64,000 nt of DNA, taken from assembly GCA_036417435.1 (NCBI GenBank), contig CM070905.1, positions 24,715,592 to 24,779,591 of the forward strand, written 5' to 3'. Every line of letters begins with the position of its first letter. The stretch's first letter is position 1. The translations under genes and the position numbers were made by a program. Below are positions 50,055 to 61,147 of the stretch, in pieces. Source of the stretch: Inia geoffrensis. Lineage: Eukaryota > Chordata > Mammalia > Artiodactyla > Iniidae. Below the pieces are notes generated by a model. That model was not told where the DNA came from. It saw only the letters and a list, made by a program, of their open reading frames with translations, and made no database searches.

Positions 50055-50306
50055 GTAACACTTCTTTTTATTTTTATGTATGTATGTATGTATTTGTTTA
50101 TTTGGTTGTGCCGGGTCTTAGTTGCGGCTCGCCGGCTCCTTAGTTGCAGCACGTGGGCTCCTTAGTAGCAGCAGGAGGGCTCCTTAGTTGTGGCGTGCAC
50201 GTGAGGTCTAGTTGCCTGACCAGGGATCGAACCTGGGGCCCCTGCATTGGGAGCGCAGAGTCTTAACCACTGTGCCACCAGGGAAGTCCCGTAACACTCC
50301 TTTTTA
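50055..50306 (-). mobile_element. CHR-type SINE with internal repeats and 16-base duplication
   Basis: Antisense copy with a (TATG)n tail at 50078-50092. The phrase ggctccttagt recurs internally about every 30 bases, and the head is caccagggaagtccc. gtaacacttcttttta (50055-50070) matches gtaacactccttttta (50291-50306) at 15 of 16. Confidence 0.94.
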
Positions 50307-50361
50307 GGTTTGTTTTTTAATTAGGTCACTGATGTTTCTATATTAATGGCTAGACTTCCTT

Positions 50362-50429
50362 CAATAATACCTCTTACACAATAATACCTATTATACAATA
50401 ATACCTAGTACACAACAATACCTCTTGAA
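50362..50429. repeat. Minisatellite, 17-base unit, four copies
   Basis: The word caataatacct starts at 50362, 50379 and 50396, and a variant (caacaatacct) at 50413. The period is exactly 17 bases. Confidence 0.9.
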
Positions 50430-51730
50430 CATATTTCGTTTCTTCAGTGCAGCACTGATAATGATTCCCCCACTACCTAAAAATATTCACTAAGCTCCTG
50501 AAAAGATACAAATCTGGAGACTCCTGGAGGCTCTTTCCTGTCCTCTTTTAATAGCTTAGAAAGAAGTTGCTTCTAGGATCCAAGACAGCTCCACGGAGGA
50601 GCAGGCCATCCCAGAGGCTGATGGCAGGAGAGTCCCCCCTTTCTAAGAAGGCCATCACGCCTACCATGCAGTTCCCATGGTTTTATAGGTGTCTAGAGCT
50701 TTCCTGGCCCCTTTCAATGCTTCTATAACTAGGTAAAGGGGCACAGACACAGGGGGGTCCTTCATTTGGTGCACTTACTATGGCGTGTCTGACTCTGCAT
50801 GACCCAAGACTGTCTCCTTGCAGGATGGCAGGAGGATGGGGCTCATGACCTCTGCTGCTTCTTTGCCTGTAAGTTTTTCTTAAAAACCTTATTTTGTACT
50901 TACGTCATGTAGTGTCCATGCTCTGCTTTTACAGCAGATCGCCAGTGCAACCCTATCATTTAGATGTATTCCTGTAATAATTTTTAAGAATATTAAAAGT
51001 TGCCTCATGATGAAATGATTACAAGTACCTCACTAGACTTAAGCTGTGAAAGTTTTAACAGTATTTCATGTGATATTCTGTATTGATTTAGAGTATTTCT
51101 ACATTTTAATGGTATAAAAACGAACAACTACTCAAGCATAATATTATGAAAGAGTGAAAAATGGATGAAAGTGACAGTAAGTACAATTAATCTAAGCACA
51201 TTGTACAGTGAAAAATTACCCAGTCCAAATTAAGTTTTGGGGAATTTTAAATTAGATTATTTCGAGCATGGCTTATTAAGAAGCAAATTTACTAGTTTTT
51301 ATGATAAAATATTTTGTTCAATTTAACTGCTTTTAATTTTTCATTATTTATTTATTGGGGCTCACTTTTTAAAACAAATTTTTTTAAGAGTTGAGAAGGA
51401 TTGCAATAATAAATTCTTTCTCTATAAGAATATTCATATTTCGTAAAGACTTGCTTTAGTTTTTCAAGTGCTGTATAGACCTTAATGAATATGCCGTATT
51501 ACTGTAGAGGCGGTCTGTGAGGGGAGAGCTTGAGACTCTCGGCATTTAAAGGGGCCAGAGGTTTTGTAAGGTGAATGGAAACAAAGAGATATGCTAAGAG
51601 GGGAAGGAGAAAAAGAGGGAAAGACATTCCATGGAGGTAAATTTAATATCTCTTCAGGGTCAAAGTCATATTTGAGTCTCTCAGGGCTGCAAGTTGAGAG
51701 TGCCGTCTCATTTTGATTGGATTATGCAGT
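50430..51730. other. Unique sequence
   Basis: Nothing recognised. Strongly AT-rich from 51.0 to 51.45 kb. Confidence 0.35.
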
Positions 51731-51734
51731 ACAT

Positions 51735-51970
51735 GCGGTGGTGTGGCCTGGTGGGGTTGAGCTGAGGCTCTGAGATCAAGCAGACCTGAGTTTAGTCCCA
51801 GTTCCACACTCCTGAGCTGCGTGACCTGAGACAAACTCCCCACCCTTCAGGAGGCTTATGTAAAATGGCAATGTTTGTAGCACCAAATTGGATAATACTC
51901 ATAAATAGCTTAGCATGGTGAGTGGGCCATAATGAACCCTCTGTAAGCATGAGCTATTACCATTACCTGA
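51735..51970 (+). repeat. MIR SINE
   Basis: gaggctctgagatcaagcag, gagctgcgtgacctgagaca and cttatgtaaaatggcaatgt follow MIR order with moderate divergence. Confidence 0.8.
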
Positions 51971-53217
51971 GACCAAACAATTGGGCAGTCATTTAATTAT
52001 ACATTTAATATCAGCCTAAGACTATTAGAATGGAAGTGATGCCAATGAAAGTGATCAATGCTTTTGCAGCTTTACAGAAATGTGAACAGGTTCCATTTAC
52101 ATATACAAATGAATCTGAGGTTTTGAAGGCCCCGTGCCTGGGGCATTCTCAAGGATCCTGCCCCTCATAGATCATAAGGAACTCAGCGGTGACCACTGTG
52201 CTGAGTCTGTGGAATCATTAGTGCCTGAAAAGCTGCCATATGAAACACGTGTCTGAAGATGCTCAGAGGATAGAAGGATGTCATACTGAGGTAGAATAGA
52301 ACCACTGACAAAGCGGTGTTACCTTTTCTCACACACAGTTTCATCGCTTGAAGTTCAAATGGATGGGGGTCGATTTAAAATGCCTAGTGGTATCATTTAG
52401 CTGTTTCTTAAAAAGGCTTTTGAGGACTTGACTTTAAGCTGTAACTTTAGAGCCTGTAGCCAAACTGACGCTTTCGGGGGCTCAGTGTGAGTAATGTCCT
52501 CCTGTAGCTGGGGTCATAACTCATCAAATATTGCTCTAGTGGCCTGGAAGAGGCAATATATCTCTGAGTATGCACAGGGGATATACTTTAATGCCAGAGG
52601 ATCTGGTTCAGTAAGCAAAAACATATTTAGAGCTTAAAATAAAGATCCCAATGGGAAATCCACGACTGAAATACATTTCTAGAGGATCCTCCTCAAATTG
52701 GCTCACCGTCACCTCCCAAGGCGTCGATGCCATCTGTGCTCAGAACAAAGCTCTTGTGGGGACAAAATTATTACTGATTTTAATTTTTCATTAACGGCAT
52801 TAACATCTTGGTAAAAGCATTAACATCTTGACTGCTACAGCAGTCAAGTAGCGATAGCGGTAGCAGTGAAGTCCTCGCGGTATGCGTTGTTTTCGTGTTG
52901 TTGCAGATGGCTATGGCACACGTGTTTTAATGTATTTCTGCATTTTTCCATGAGTTGCCTCAAGTAACTAGTTTAGCAGGCTATTGCGTTGGCTAGCATT
53001 TAACTGCCCTCACGATTCCTGGAAATATCTGCAGCATGGGACAGGCACGGCCAGCCTAGCCACCTTGTTAGTCTTCTCCCTACAAAGCGCTCAGACTTGC
53101 AAGTCAGCTAAGAGGAATGCTAACTTTTTAACTCACAATTTTTCCATTACATATACCTGATCACAGGGCTCAGGGTTATTCCCTTAGGGGAGAGACTAGT
53201 GTAGAGGACAAATTCTG
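51971..53217. other. Unique sequence containing a local duplication and palindrome
   Basis: A 20-base-spaced direct repeat (gcattaacatcttg at 52797-52810 and 52817-52830) runs into a perfect 10-base inverted repeat at 52827-52848. Otherwise nothing recognised. Confidence 0.5.
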
Positions 53218-53458
53218 TTTTTTTTTTTTTTTTTTAAGATAAAATGGTTTATTTTAAATTAAAAGTTACATGATTAATAAAATGGGAGTGATATAATTTA
53301 GGCTTTTGGTTGGCTACCTCTGTTGTTCTAGCGAGAGATTACAGTGTTTATACTTAGCGATCTGGTTCAGACCCAGTATCATCAAACTCTGCGTCTTTAT
53401 AGCCACAAAGATTTGTAAAAGATGTTGGACTACGTCAGTCCAAAGATTTTGAGAATAT
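53218..53458 (-). pseudogene. 3' end of an mRNA: retrocopy or terminal exon, unidentified gene
   Basis: Read on the minus strand, a good acceptor (pyrimidine-rich ...tttgctttaacag) ends at 53459. After one base come 47 open codons from 53457 to a TAG at 53316-53314. The peptide is hydrophobic with basic ends and closes with NLSLEQQR. An AATAAA follows at 53253-53248, and 12 bases later is an 18-base A run (T18 at 53218-53235). AATAAA plus a genomic A tail indicates reverse transcription of a polyadenylated RNA. The acceptor-like sequence upstream would instead fit a real last exon, or a retrocopy of an unspliced RNA. I found no clear target-site duplication and cannot name the gene. Confidence 0.4.
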
Positions 53459-53529
53459 CTGTTAAAGCAAACAGAAAAGAAATTCACTCATTTTCTTAAT
53501 ATTCTTCAACTTGTAAGGAGAGACTGGCA

Positions 53530-53890
53530 TTTCTTTTTTTTTTAACATCTTTATTGAAGTATAATTGGTTTACAAAGGTGTGTTAGTTTCTGCTGTATAA
53601 CAAAGTGAATCAGCTATGCATATACATATATCCCCATATCTCCTCCCTCTTGCGTCCCCCTCCCACCCTCCCTATCCCACCCCTCTAGGTGGTCACAAAG
53701 CACCGAGCTGATCTCCCTGTGCTATTTTGTTAGTATATATAAGTCCATGCCGCTCTCTCATTTTGTCCCAGCTTACCCTTCCCCCTCCCTGTGTCCTCAA
53801 GTCCATTCTCTACGTCTGCGTCTTTATTCCTGTCCTGCCCCTAGGTTCTTCAGAACCAATTTTTTTTTTTTTTCTTTAAGATTCTAAGTT
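53530..53890 (-). mobile_element. 5'-truncated L1 3' end, antisense
   Basis: tttaacatctttattgaagt, caaagtgaatcagctatgca and ctgagctgatctccctgtgc type text is the same L1 3' UTR as at 8.8 kb. This copy extends further, to about gggttcttcagaacca and a T tract at 53862-53875. Confidence 0.9.
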
Positions 53891-54179
53891 CTTGACTTTG
53901 GACGTCCAGTAGTTCAATAATTTCTTGATGTTGATGGCAGAGTCAAGGATTAAAATTGCACAAGTCCAGGTTTTTGAAAGAGAAAAGGTATTTTGAGTTC
54001 CAGAAAGCTAAGAGACTGAAGGATTCAGAGCACGAAGTTCATACAATAGACAATAGACTTGGAAAGACAGCATGAGGGTGATAGCTAGTTCTTCTCCTAA
54101 AAGGCTGGGTGGGAGATGCTGATATGATTCTAGGAGAGGGGATGCCCCATCACAGTCTCCATCATGGACTAGTAGCAAT

Positions 54180-54400
54180 AACACTACCCAACACACCTAG
54201 TACTTCCTATGTGCCAAGCATCGTTCTAAGTGCATTACATATTTTGATTCATTTACCCATCTCTACAACCTTATGAGATCCCATTTTGCAGATGAGAAAA
54301 CAGGCACAGAGGGGCAAGTGATGGGCCCAAAGTCGCACAGTAAGTGGTACAGCCAGTGTTTGTACATAGGCAGTATGGCTTTAGAGTCCTTGTTTAGCAG
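54180..54400 (-). repeat. MIR SINE, antisense
   Basis: tacttcctatgtgccaagca, cccattttgcagatgagaaa and aaagtcgcacagtaagtggt follow reverse MIR closely. Confidence 0.88.
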
Positions 54401-55725
54401 TGACAAAACCCTGGTTGAGGATGATAGAAAGCTCAGCTTTGTTTGGAGGGTTCCAAGAGCAGGGAAGACCTTTGCCATTCCTGGGTGAAACCTGAGTGTG
54501 CAGCAAGCCTCATGAGCACTTTGGAACAGTAGCAAAGCAGAGACAGTGGCTGGGCCAATCTAGGCAAGCAGGGATCTGACAGTTTTGAGTCTCCTGCATC
54601 CCAGAGGAGAGCCCACAGGAATTTTTATTGTCCCTAAGAGGACTGTGGACATAGCTGAGAGATTTGTGATGAGAGTTCACTGTCAACACGAGCAGCACGG
54701 AAAAGCCAGAGGCCACAGTGGACCCGTGCACAAGGACAGGGCATGCTGTGGAGATAGAGAGAGACCAGCAGGTGGAGTTGCCTTCACTGGGCACCAGTGG
54801 AGAAGCTGCCTCACTCTCTAGTGCCATGACATGTGCAAACCCACAGACATTCACTGCCATCTCAGAAGAATGAAAGGGAAAGGGTGAAATTGCTTGATTT
54901 CATCCATGAAGTGTTTGAAGAATCACTAATTTGAATTAAATTAGGTAGATTAACTTTTCTGCTATGGAGAAGAGCACGAGCTTGAGATTGAAGTTAAATT
55001 CAATTATAGGAAACGTAAAGGCCATGTTTTTGCACCCTTGCTTATTGGCTTGTAAAACCGTATTCAGTGTGTCCTTCTACTGAAATCATGTACATTCAAC
55101 CCAGGAAGCCACTTTATGAACTTTTCGTCATGTTTTCAAATAGGAAGTGCTCCGTCTTGGGCCTGGGTAGATGAGAAGGACTCTCGATCCCTCATTTCAC
55201 ATTTCTAGTGCAGACACAGCTCCTTGAAAAGCAATTTCCACTCAACTGCATTTACTTTTCCGTGGGTCGGAAGCCGTTAAGGGAAATGAAGGACGTTTCG
55301 GTGCCGGTGTTATATTGGTTACCGATACCAAATTATTTCTGGATTAGAAACACTGTGGTCCATATTGTGGCAGTAAAAGTACTTTGCACCCCGTCTGTGG
55401 ATGAAGCTAATGTGTCAGTTTATAGACTTGTATCCTCTAGAGGGCCTTGTAAACCTATGAGTTTTTCCCAAGTGCTCTATTTTACATCTGGATCCCTGAA
55501 AGAGCTGGAAGATCAAATGAATAAATGCACACGCATGCAAAGAGGTACCTGGTTAATTATGTGTTGCAGGAGCTAGCCATGCTCCGTGACTTTTTTCTGT
55601 TTCTCTCGTAAGTTTTTTTTTTTTGGGGGGTGGGGTGGGGAGTTGAATTTTTGTCAGAGAAACAAAAGAGGCTTGCATTTTCTGAATAGAGGAGAACAAA
55701 ATACCTCCATAAGAACTAATCGGCC
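54401..55725. other. Unique sequence, no supported gene
   Basis: A 122-codon plus frame at 55208-55576 and several shorter ones show no family motif. Minus frames overlap them. I do not call a gene. Confidence 0.35.
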
Positions 55726-55729
55726 TTGA

Positions 55730-55896
55730 AAGAATGACCAATATAAAAATGACCGATAAGCATGAGAGAAAACGCTCAGCGTCATTAAGTGACCATGGAA
55801 AATCAAATTAAAATCACAATGAGATACCATCACACACCCACCGGAATGGCTAAAATAAAGTTTTCAATGAGAAACCTAAAAAAAAAAAAAAAAAAA
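55730..55896 (+). mobile_element. Internal L1 ORF2 fragment ending in its own poly(A)
   Basis: The text ataagcatgagagaaaacgc and aaatcacaatgagataccat is L1 ORF2 coding sequence, well upstream of the normal L1 3' end. It stops after aataaa at 55854-55859, and about 18 bases later a 19-base A run begins (55878-55896). This looks like a premature polyadenylation product. No duplication was found. Confidence 0.7.
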
Positions 55897-56792
55897 GAAG
55901 TTTAAACGGCCAAAGAGGGTTTGAGATGGGCTCCTAAGCAAAGAGCAACCAGATTCTTATCACCGCTGCTGTCACTTGATATTTATCGAGACTCATCAAT
56001 GCAAATAGCTCTGTTTGGGGTTTAACACATAATTACGGCTTAGTTTTGTTGCTAGTAAAGAAGTGCATTTGAAGTCTTTTCTGTCAAAATGCTCTTCATG
56101 GAACTTAGGTGCCCGGTCCTTTCCTAAATCAGCCTGCTGCCTGGAAGCAAGGGGAGGCTCCAAGTTGTTCTGTGATTCTGTGCTCCAGTTTCCTCCTCAT
56201 TTTGCTAAAATGGAGATGATCTCTGCCACAGACACATATCAGAGAGATGTTAGGGTAATCTGTGAGTTATTACCTGAAAAGTACTTTAAGCATCTTAGGA
56301 GAAGAGAATCATAAAGTGTAGGCCAGCATTACTTTCACACTGCCAACTAGGAGAGATTTCATCACCTAACAGGCCTCCCTGGGAACATCCACTTAGGACA
56401 GGAGGTGGTGATTCACAGGGGCTCTGAACATAGCTCCCATTTTTTACCGTCTCCTCTTCCTAACACTTGAAGCTGCAAGATCCAGGAGGTGCAGGCTCTC
56501 AGCCTGTGACATAATCTCAGTGTTTTACTTCTCTGTCAATTTAGAAAAGGTAATTCACAGGATTGCCATATGGAGTGAGTAACCAGGGTGATCGCAAAGC
56601 CCTGTGCAAATAAAAAGCGAAGCCCTTGGCAAATACAAGGCACATTTAAGTGAAGACGAATACTCAAATACATGCATTTTGTATGTGGAGATATGGGTAT
56701 TTGTCTGTTCCACCCTTTATCTAGAGGAAATGAGTATGTTGGCTGAATGAAAGCTGTCTACAGCTCTTAAGATGACAGCTGTGAGATACTTA
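55897..56792. other. Unique sequence
   Basis: An 83-codon plus frame at 56063-56314 has no motif. Nothing else recognised. Confidence 0.35.
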
Positions 56793-57983
56793 AAAACATA
56801 TGCTGCTTAAAATATTTGCAAATGAAGCAACTGACAAAGGATTAATCTCCAGAACATAAAAGCAGCCCATGCAGCTCAATATCAAAAAAACAAACAACCC
56901 AATCCAAAAATGGGCAGAAGACCTAAATAGACATTTCTCCAAAGATGATATACAGATGGCCAACAAACACATGAAAGTGTGCTCAACATCACTAATCATT
57001 AGAGAAATGCAAATCAAAACTACAATGAGATATCATCTCACACCGGTCAGAATGGCCATCATCAAAAAATCTACAACAGTAAATGCTGGAGAGGGTGTGG
57101 AGAAAAGGGAACCCTCTTGCACTGTTGGTGGGAATGTAAATTGATACAGCCACTATGGAGAACAGTGTGGAGGTTCCTTAAAAAACTAAAAATAGAATTA
57201 CCATATGACCCAGCAATCCCACTACTGGGCATATACCCTGAGAAAACCATAATTCAAAAAGAGTCATGTACCAAAATGTTCATTGCAGCTCTATTTACAA
57301 TAGCCAGGACATGGAAGCAACCTAAGTGTCCATCGACAGATGAATGGATAAAGAAGATGTGGCACATATATACATTGGAATATTACTCAACCATAAAAAT
57401 GAATGAAACTGGAGTTATTTGTAGTGAGGTGGATGGATCTAGAGTCTGTCATACGGAGTGAAGTAAGTCAGAACGAAAAAAACAAATACCGTATGCTAAC
57501 ACATATATATGGAATCTAAAAAAAGAAAAAAAATGGTCATGAAGAACCTAGGGGCAAGATGGGAATAAAGATGCAGACCTACTAGAGAACGGACTTGAGG
57601 ATACAGGGAGGGGGAAGGGTAAGCTGGGACAAAGTGAGAGAGAGGCATGGACTTATATACACTACCAAACGAAAAATAGATAGCTAGTGGGAAGCAGCCG
57701 CATAGCACAGGGTGATCAGCTCAGTGCTTTGTGACCACCTAGAGGGGTGGGATAGGGAGGGTGGGAGGGAGGGAGATGCAAGAGGGAAGAGATATGGGGA
57801 TATATGTATATGTATAATTGATTCACTTTGTTATAATGCAGAAACTAGCACACCATTGTGAAACAATTATACTCTAATAAAGATGTTAAAAAAAAGAATT
57901 TGAATTTAGACATTAGGAACTGATAAATGAAAATAATAACAAGTTTAAAATTGTTAAAAAAAAAAAGTAAAACATATGCTGCT
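56793..57983 (+). mobile_element. 5'-truncated L1 with ORF2 C-terminus, 3' UTR and apparent 3' transduction
   Basis: The insert is bounded by an exact 15-base duplication, aaaacatatgctgct, at 56793-56807 and 57969-57983. It starts in the ORF2 C-terminal region. Two open stretches in different frames (56869-57144 and 57117-57461) carry L1 ORF2 text such as [15 protein letters not shown], then KKMWHIYTLEYYS. A one-base shift near 57080 separates them, so no functional enzyme is encoded. The 3' UTR ends with AATAAA at about 57876 and a short A8. About 60 bases of non-L1 sequence follow, then a second A-rich tail before the duplication. That order is the signature of 3' transduction. Confidence 0.92.
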
Positions 57984-58059
57984 CCACATTTTGTCTGCTT
58001 GACACTGCCAGATTGAAGATTTAAAAATGAGTTTGCAAGAATTTCCATGGTATTGCATA

Positions 58060-58597
58060 TCCTTTTTCATAAAAGACACATTTATTAACAGTCTATTTTG
58101 ACAAGCCACCTCTATGCCATGCCTGATGTGGAAGATCCTCCCAAAAGAACAGTGTGTCCAGTAGGTGAGCAGAGGTTTCCTGGACATGTAAGGATGCCTT
58201 CAGTCTACAGCAGCGACCACTGTAGTCCCAGACCTGTAACAGGCCCCCAAAGGTAGCACAGATCTGAACATTGTAAGTTTGCCAAACCATGGCTCATTCT
58301 CCATCCCTTTCTGGGGTTATAAACACAATAATATTTTCTCCATTGTTTTTCTTAAGAGTTGGGGGTACACATTGTCTGTATTCTGGGGAGCTAATCAATA
58401 CCTGAATGTTATGGTTACGTAGTAAATCCCGAAGCGCACACCACCACTGATAAAAAGTAGGCACAAGCTTCCTTTGACTCTTCCAATTTCCCCTCAAGTA
58501 AAGCCCAACGTCATCAGTGAAGACATTTTTACTCCCTAGGTAGGCGTATGTCATCTGACACATCATCAGAGTTCCAAAAAAGAGGTACTTTTGGGGT
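58060..58597 (-). pseudogene. Possible degraded retrocopy, unidentified
   Basis: On the minus strand one frame runs from about 58596 to a TAG near 58093 with a single internal TGA at 58294-58296, about 168 codons. The TGA could derive from TGG by one transition. The peptide has tryptophan- and cysteine-rich patches (QWWCALRDLLRNHN, then GGLLQVWDYSG). Right after the TAG is a minus-strand AATAAA (about 58087-58082), but no A tail follows before the L1 duplication. Open length and the poly(A) signal fit an old processed copy. Chance cannot be excluded, and I do not recognise the protein. Confidence 0.25.
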
Positions 58598-59610
58598 TAG
58601 TGTTAGGTGGAAATTCCCTGGCAGCAGACTCTGGGAGGCCAAAGTCCCTCCTGGAAGGCCCAGGCCATTCCTCCTGCCTGGGTTGCCCTTGTTGGAGAGA
58701 CCCAGCCCTGAGCCTAGGAGGTGCGTTACTAAGCAGTCAGTCATGGCGACATCAGCCAGCCAGCGGTGAAGGAAACGGAATGGCGAGTGAGGAGGCAGAG
58801 GGGCAGGTAAACTGGGGAGCTAACGCTGACAGCAAGATGTGATCAAATGTGAGGATGGGGAGAAGACCCTGCATACGGAGTGCCAAGATTGGGAGGAGGC
58901 ATGGCTGCAGAGCAGGTGTGGTCCAATGAAAGAAACAGACTTCAAACACGTTAGAAACGTGGCCAGTGGTGGGAGAGGGAGATGGAGACAGGGAAGGGGA
59001 CAGGAACTAAATTCACAAGTAAAATAAAAGAGACACCGTTTCTTGGAGTCAAGGAAAACAATGTGCCATCAGCTATGGGGTAGGATTAATTAAACCCTCT
59101 GCAGTTCAACAAAAAAGACAAATGCAAACAACCTCAAAGATGGGGGATTCCAGCCCTTGAATCCTTCGCATATGCAGTTAAACGAGTGTGCCCAGGAATG
59201 GAGATTCTAGATTCCCCTGATATATGCAAGAAGGAAGCAAGCTCTCTTGGACCGGATCTTAGATGCCACTTCTAAGATAAAATAGCTTGAAATGGTCACC
59301 TTCTTTGTTCCATTAAATAACCTATACTTAATACCCACTAAAACACCAGAATGCGGCTATTAGCTGCAAATCTATAACTGAACCAAATGGACCATGTGTA
59401 GGATTTAGACTAAATGACCAATCAGAGTAACATTTCTATTATTTTTGAGGTTGTAAATACCACCCTATTTGAAGCTGCCTCAGGTTGAGGAGTAATGGTG
59501 AAAAGAATAATTAAAATCTATAAAACCAGAAAAGAGCAACTTTGTTAAAAGGAGTTCAAATGGTAGACAAAGGTCCATTAAATAATGTCTTATATTAATA
59601 TGAGTGAGCA
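58598..59610. other. Unique sequence
   Basis: GC-richer at 58.6-58.95 kb, then AT-rich. Short frames only, with no motif. Confidence 0.35.
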
Positions 59611-59612
59611 TA

Positions 59613-59913
59613 TTAATCGGAGCTGGACCAGGATGGGATTCTATTCTGACATTTCATTTGAGGGTCTGAATCACTTTCCTTAATGTTTAGTGTCTTCTGA
59701 GATTCTTGGAGGACAACTTTATCCATCTCCTCCGCTTTTTCCCTCTTTGAGCTCTTTCTGTTATCACTTAGAACAGTTTCCCGTAGAATAATTTGGGTCC
59801 TGGACAAAGGTGGATAGGAATCGGAATAAGATAAGAGACTTTTATTTTGTCTTTTGTGCTTAAGTTGACTTGTTTTTTCATTTCTTCCCATTTCAAAAAA
59901 AGAGAAAAGGAAA
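59613..59913 (-). CDS. Candidate terminal coding exon, minus strand, unidentified gene
   Basis: A pyrimidine tract (tttccttttctcttttttt) followed by gaaatgggaag gives a possible acceptor near 59914. The open frame continues for about 100 codons to a TAA near 59613. The peptide is strongly charged and serine-rich, with patches such as NRKSSKREKAEEMDK and IKESDSDPQMK, closing with SWSSSD. It resembles a disordered C-terminal tail rather than translated repeat or AT-rich noise. No repeat overlaps it. No AATAAA was seen close downstream. The same frame is open as far up as 59945, so the exact start is uncertain. I cannot assign a family. Confidence 0.3.
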
Positions 59914-59945
59914 CAGTGAAAATCATTCAAGTGACATGTGGACAA

Positions 59946-60916
59946 TATTATCTTCTTTCACTTGAGTGATGGTCTCTCCATTTTCAGTTTTTGCTCCATC
60001 AAAAGTTGACATTTTAATACCAAGTGATATTTCCTCCCACTCTCTGCCATACAACTGGAAAAAGGTCTCTTTTTGCAAGTACTTTGATAGCCAAGATTTT
60101 GTGAAAGGATATTGTATCTAACACAGCCACATTTTAGGTATTTATCCATGCTTTTCTAAATCTGTGAGAAGCTAAAAGCAGTAATGTTTGTGTTTTAATG
60201 TCATAAGAAAAGGAAATGTTTAAATACAGAAACAGTGATTCGTAACAATTTCAGCCCTGGAAAGAAGGAATTAGATGTTTCAAGCTTAAGGAGATCACCA
60301 GGGCAGCTAATTAGGTGCATTGGTGAGTTTGCACCCATGCTTGTCTTTCAAAAGACGTGCTATATGGCAGGCTCAGAGTCCTTGTTACAAAGCTCATATT
60401 GGGAGCCAGAGTTGGATGAGGTGAGTTAGTTTTTGTGCCTAATTTCTAACCTCTTTGTCTCATCAGAAAGATAAAAAACGTTCTTAACTCATTCCCTTGT
60501 TTTGAATTTCTGATGAAGAGCCAGGAACCTAGTTGAATTGACTTTTATATCACATACAGGAAAGGGTTTTGCGGTGCCACAAGTGAACCTCCAGTGGGGG
60601 CAGAAGGCTTCCCCCCTTGAGGAAGGGAGCTGTGATGCGGACCAGGGCTGTAAGACACAGATATTGATTCATGAGGGGAGTAATGTCATCAATGTCACCA
60701 AGATGTCTCAGGCTACATTTGTCATTAGGGGATAAGCTATGGTAGCTGGAGACCCCACCTGCCTGACTCTGGTGGCCTCTTGAGGTCACTTGTGTTATTT
60801 CTGGGGTTTTATGCATGTCTTTGGACTAGGCTGGCAGTGGTGGTCACTGCACCTTCTATTTGGATCGTCTCTATTCTATCTCCCATATGTTTCCACTGCT
60901 TCTGGGGTTCAGGAGT
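59946..60916. other. Unique sequence
   Basis: A 63-codon minus frame at 59958-60149 lies just upstream of the candidate exon and could be part of the same locus, but is unsupported. Nothing else recognised. Confidence 0.35.
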
Positions 60917-61147
60917 TCCTGCCTTCTTTTTTTTGTGTTTTGCGGTACGCGGGCCTCTCACTGTTGTGGCCTCTCCCGTTGCGGAGCACAGCCTCCGGAG
61001 GCGCAGGCTCAGCGGCCATGGCTCACGGGCCCAGCCGCTCCACGGCATGTGGGATTTTCCCGGACCGGGGCACGAACCCGTGTCCCCTGCATCGGCAGGC
61101 GGACTCTCAACCACTGCGCCACCAGGGAAACCCGGTCCTGCCTTCTT
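60917..61147 (-). mobile_element. CHR-2 SINE, antisense, with exact duplication
   Basis: Body from a T run at 60927 through gcggtacgcgggcctctcac to the head caccagggaaaccc. tcctgccttctt lies at 60917-60928 and 61136-61147. It accounts for the overlapping 100-130 codon frames here on both strands. Confidence 0.95.

Noticed and set aside
50362..50429. Short tandem array that might be read as a CRISPR
   Set aside because: There are no unique spacers between units. It is a 17-base minisatellite in a mammalian genome.
55208..55576. 122-codon plus-strand open frame
   Set aside because: Looks protein-like in places, but no recognised family, no splice sites and a competing minus frame.
56869..57461. 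Apparent reverse-transcriptase-associated gene
   Set aside because: It is the ORF2 C-terminus of a 5'-truncated, frameshifted L1, not a host gene or an intact enzyme.
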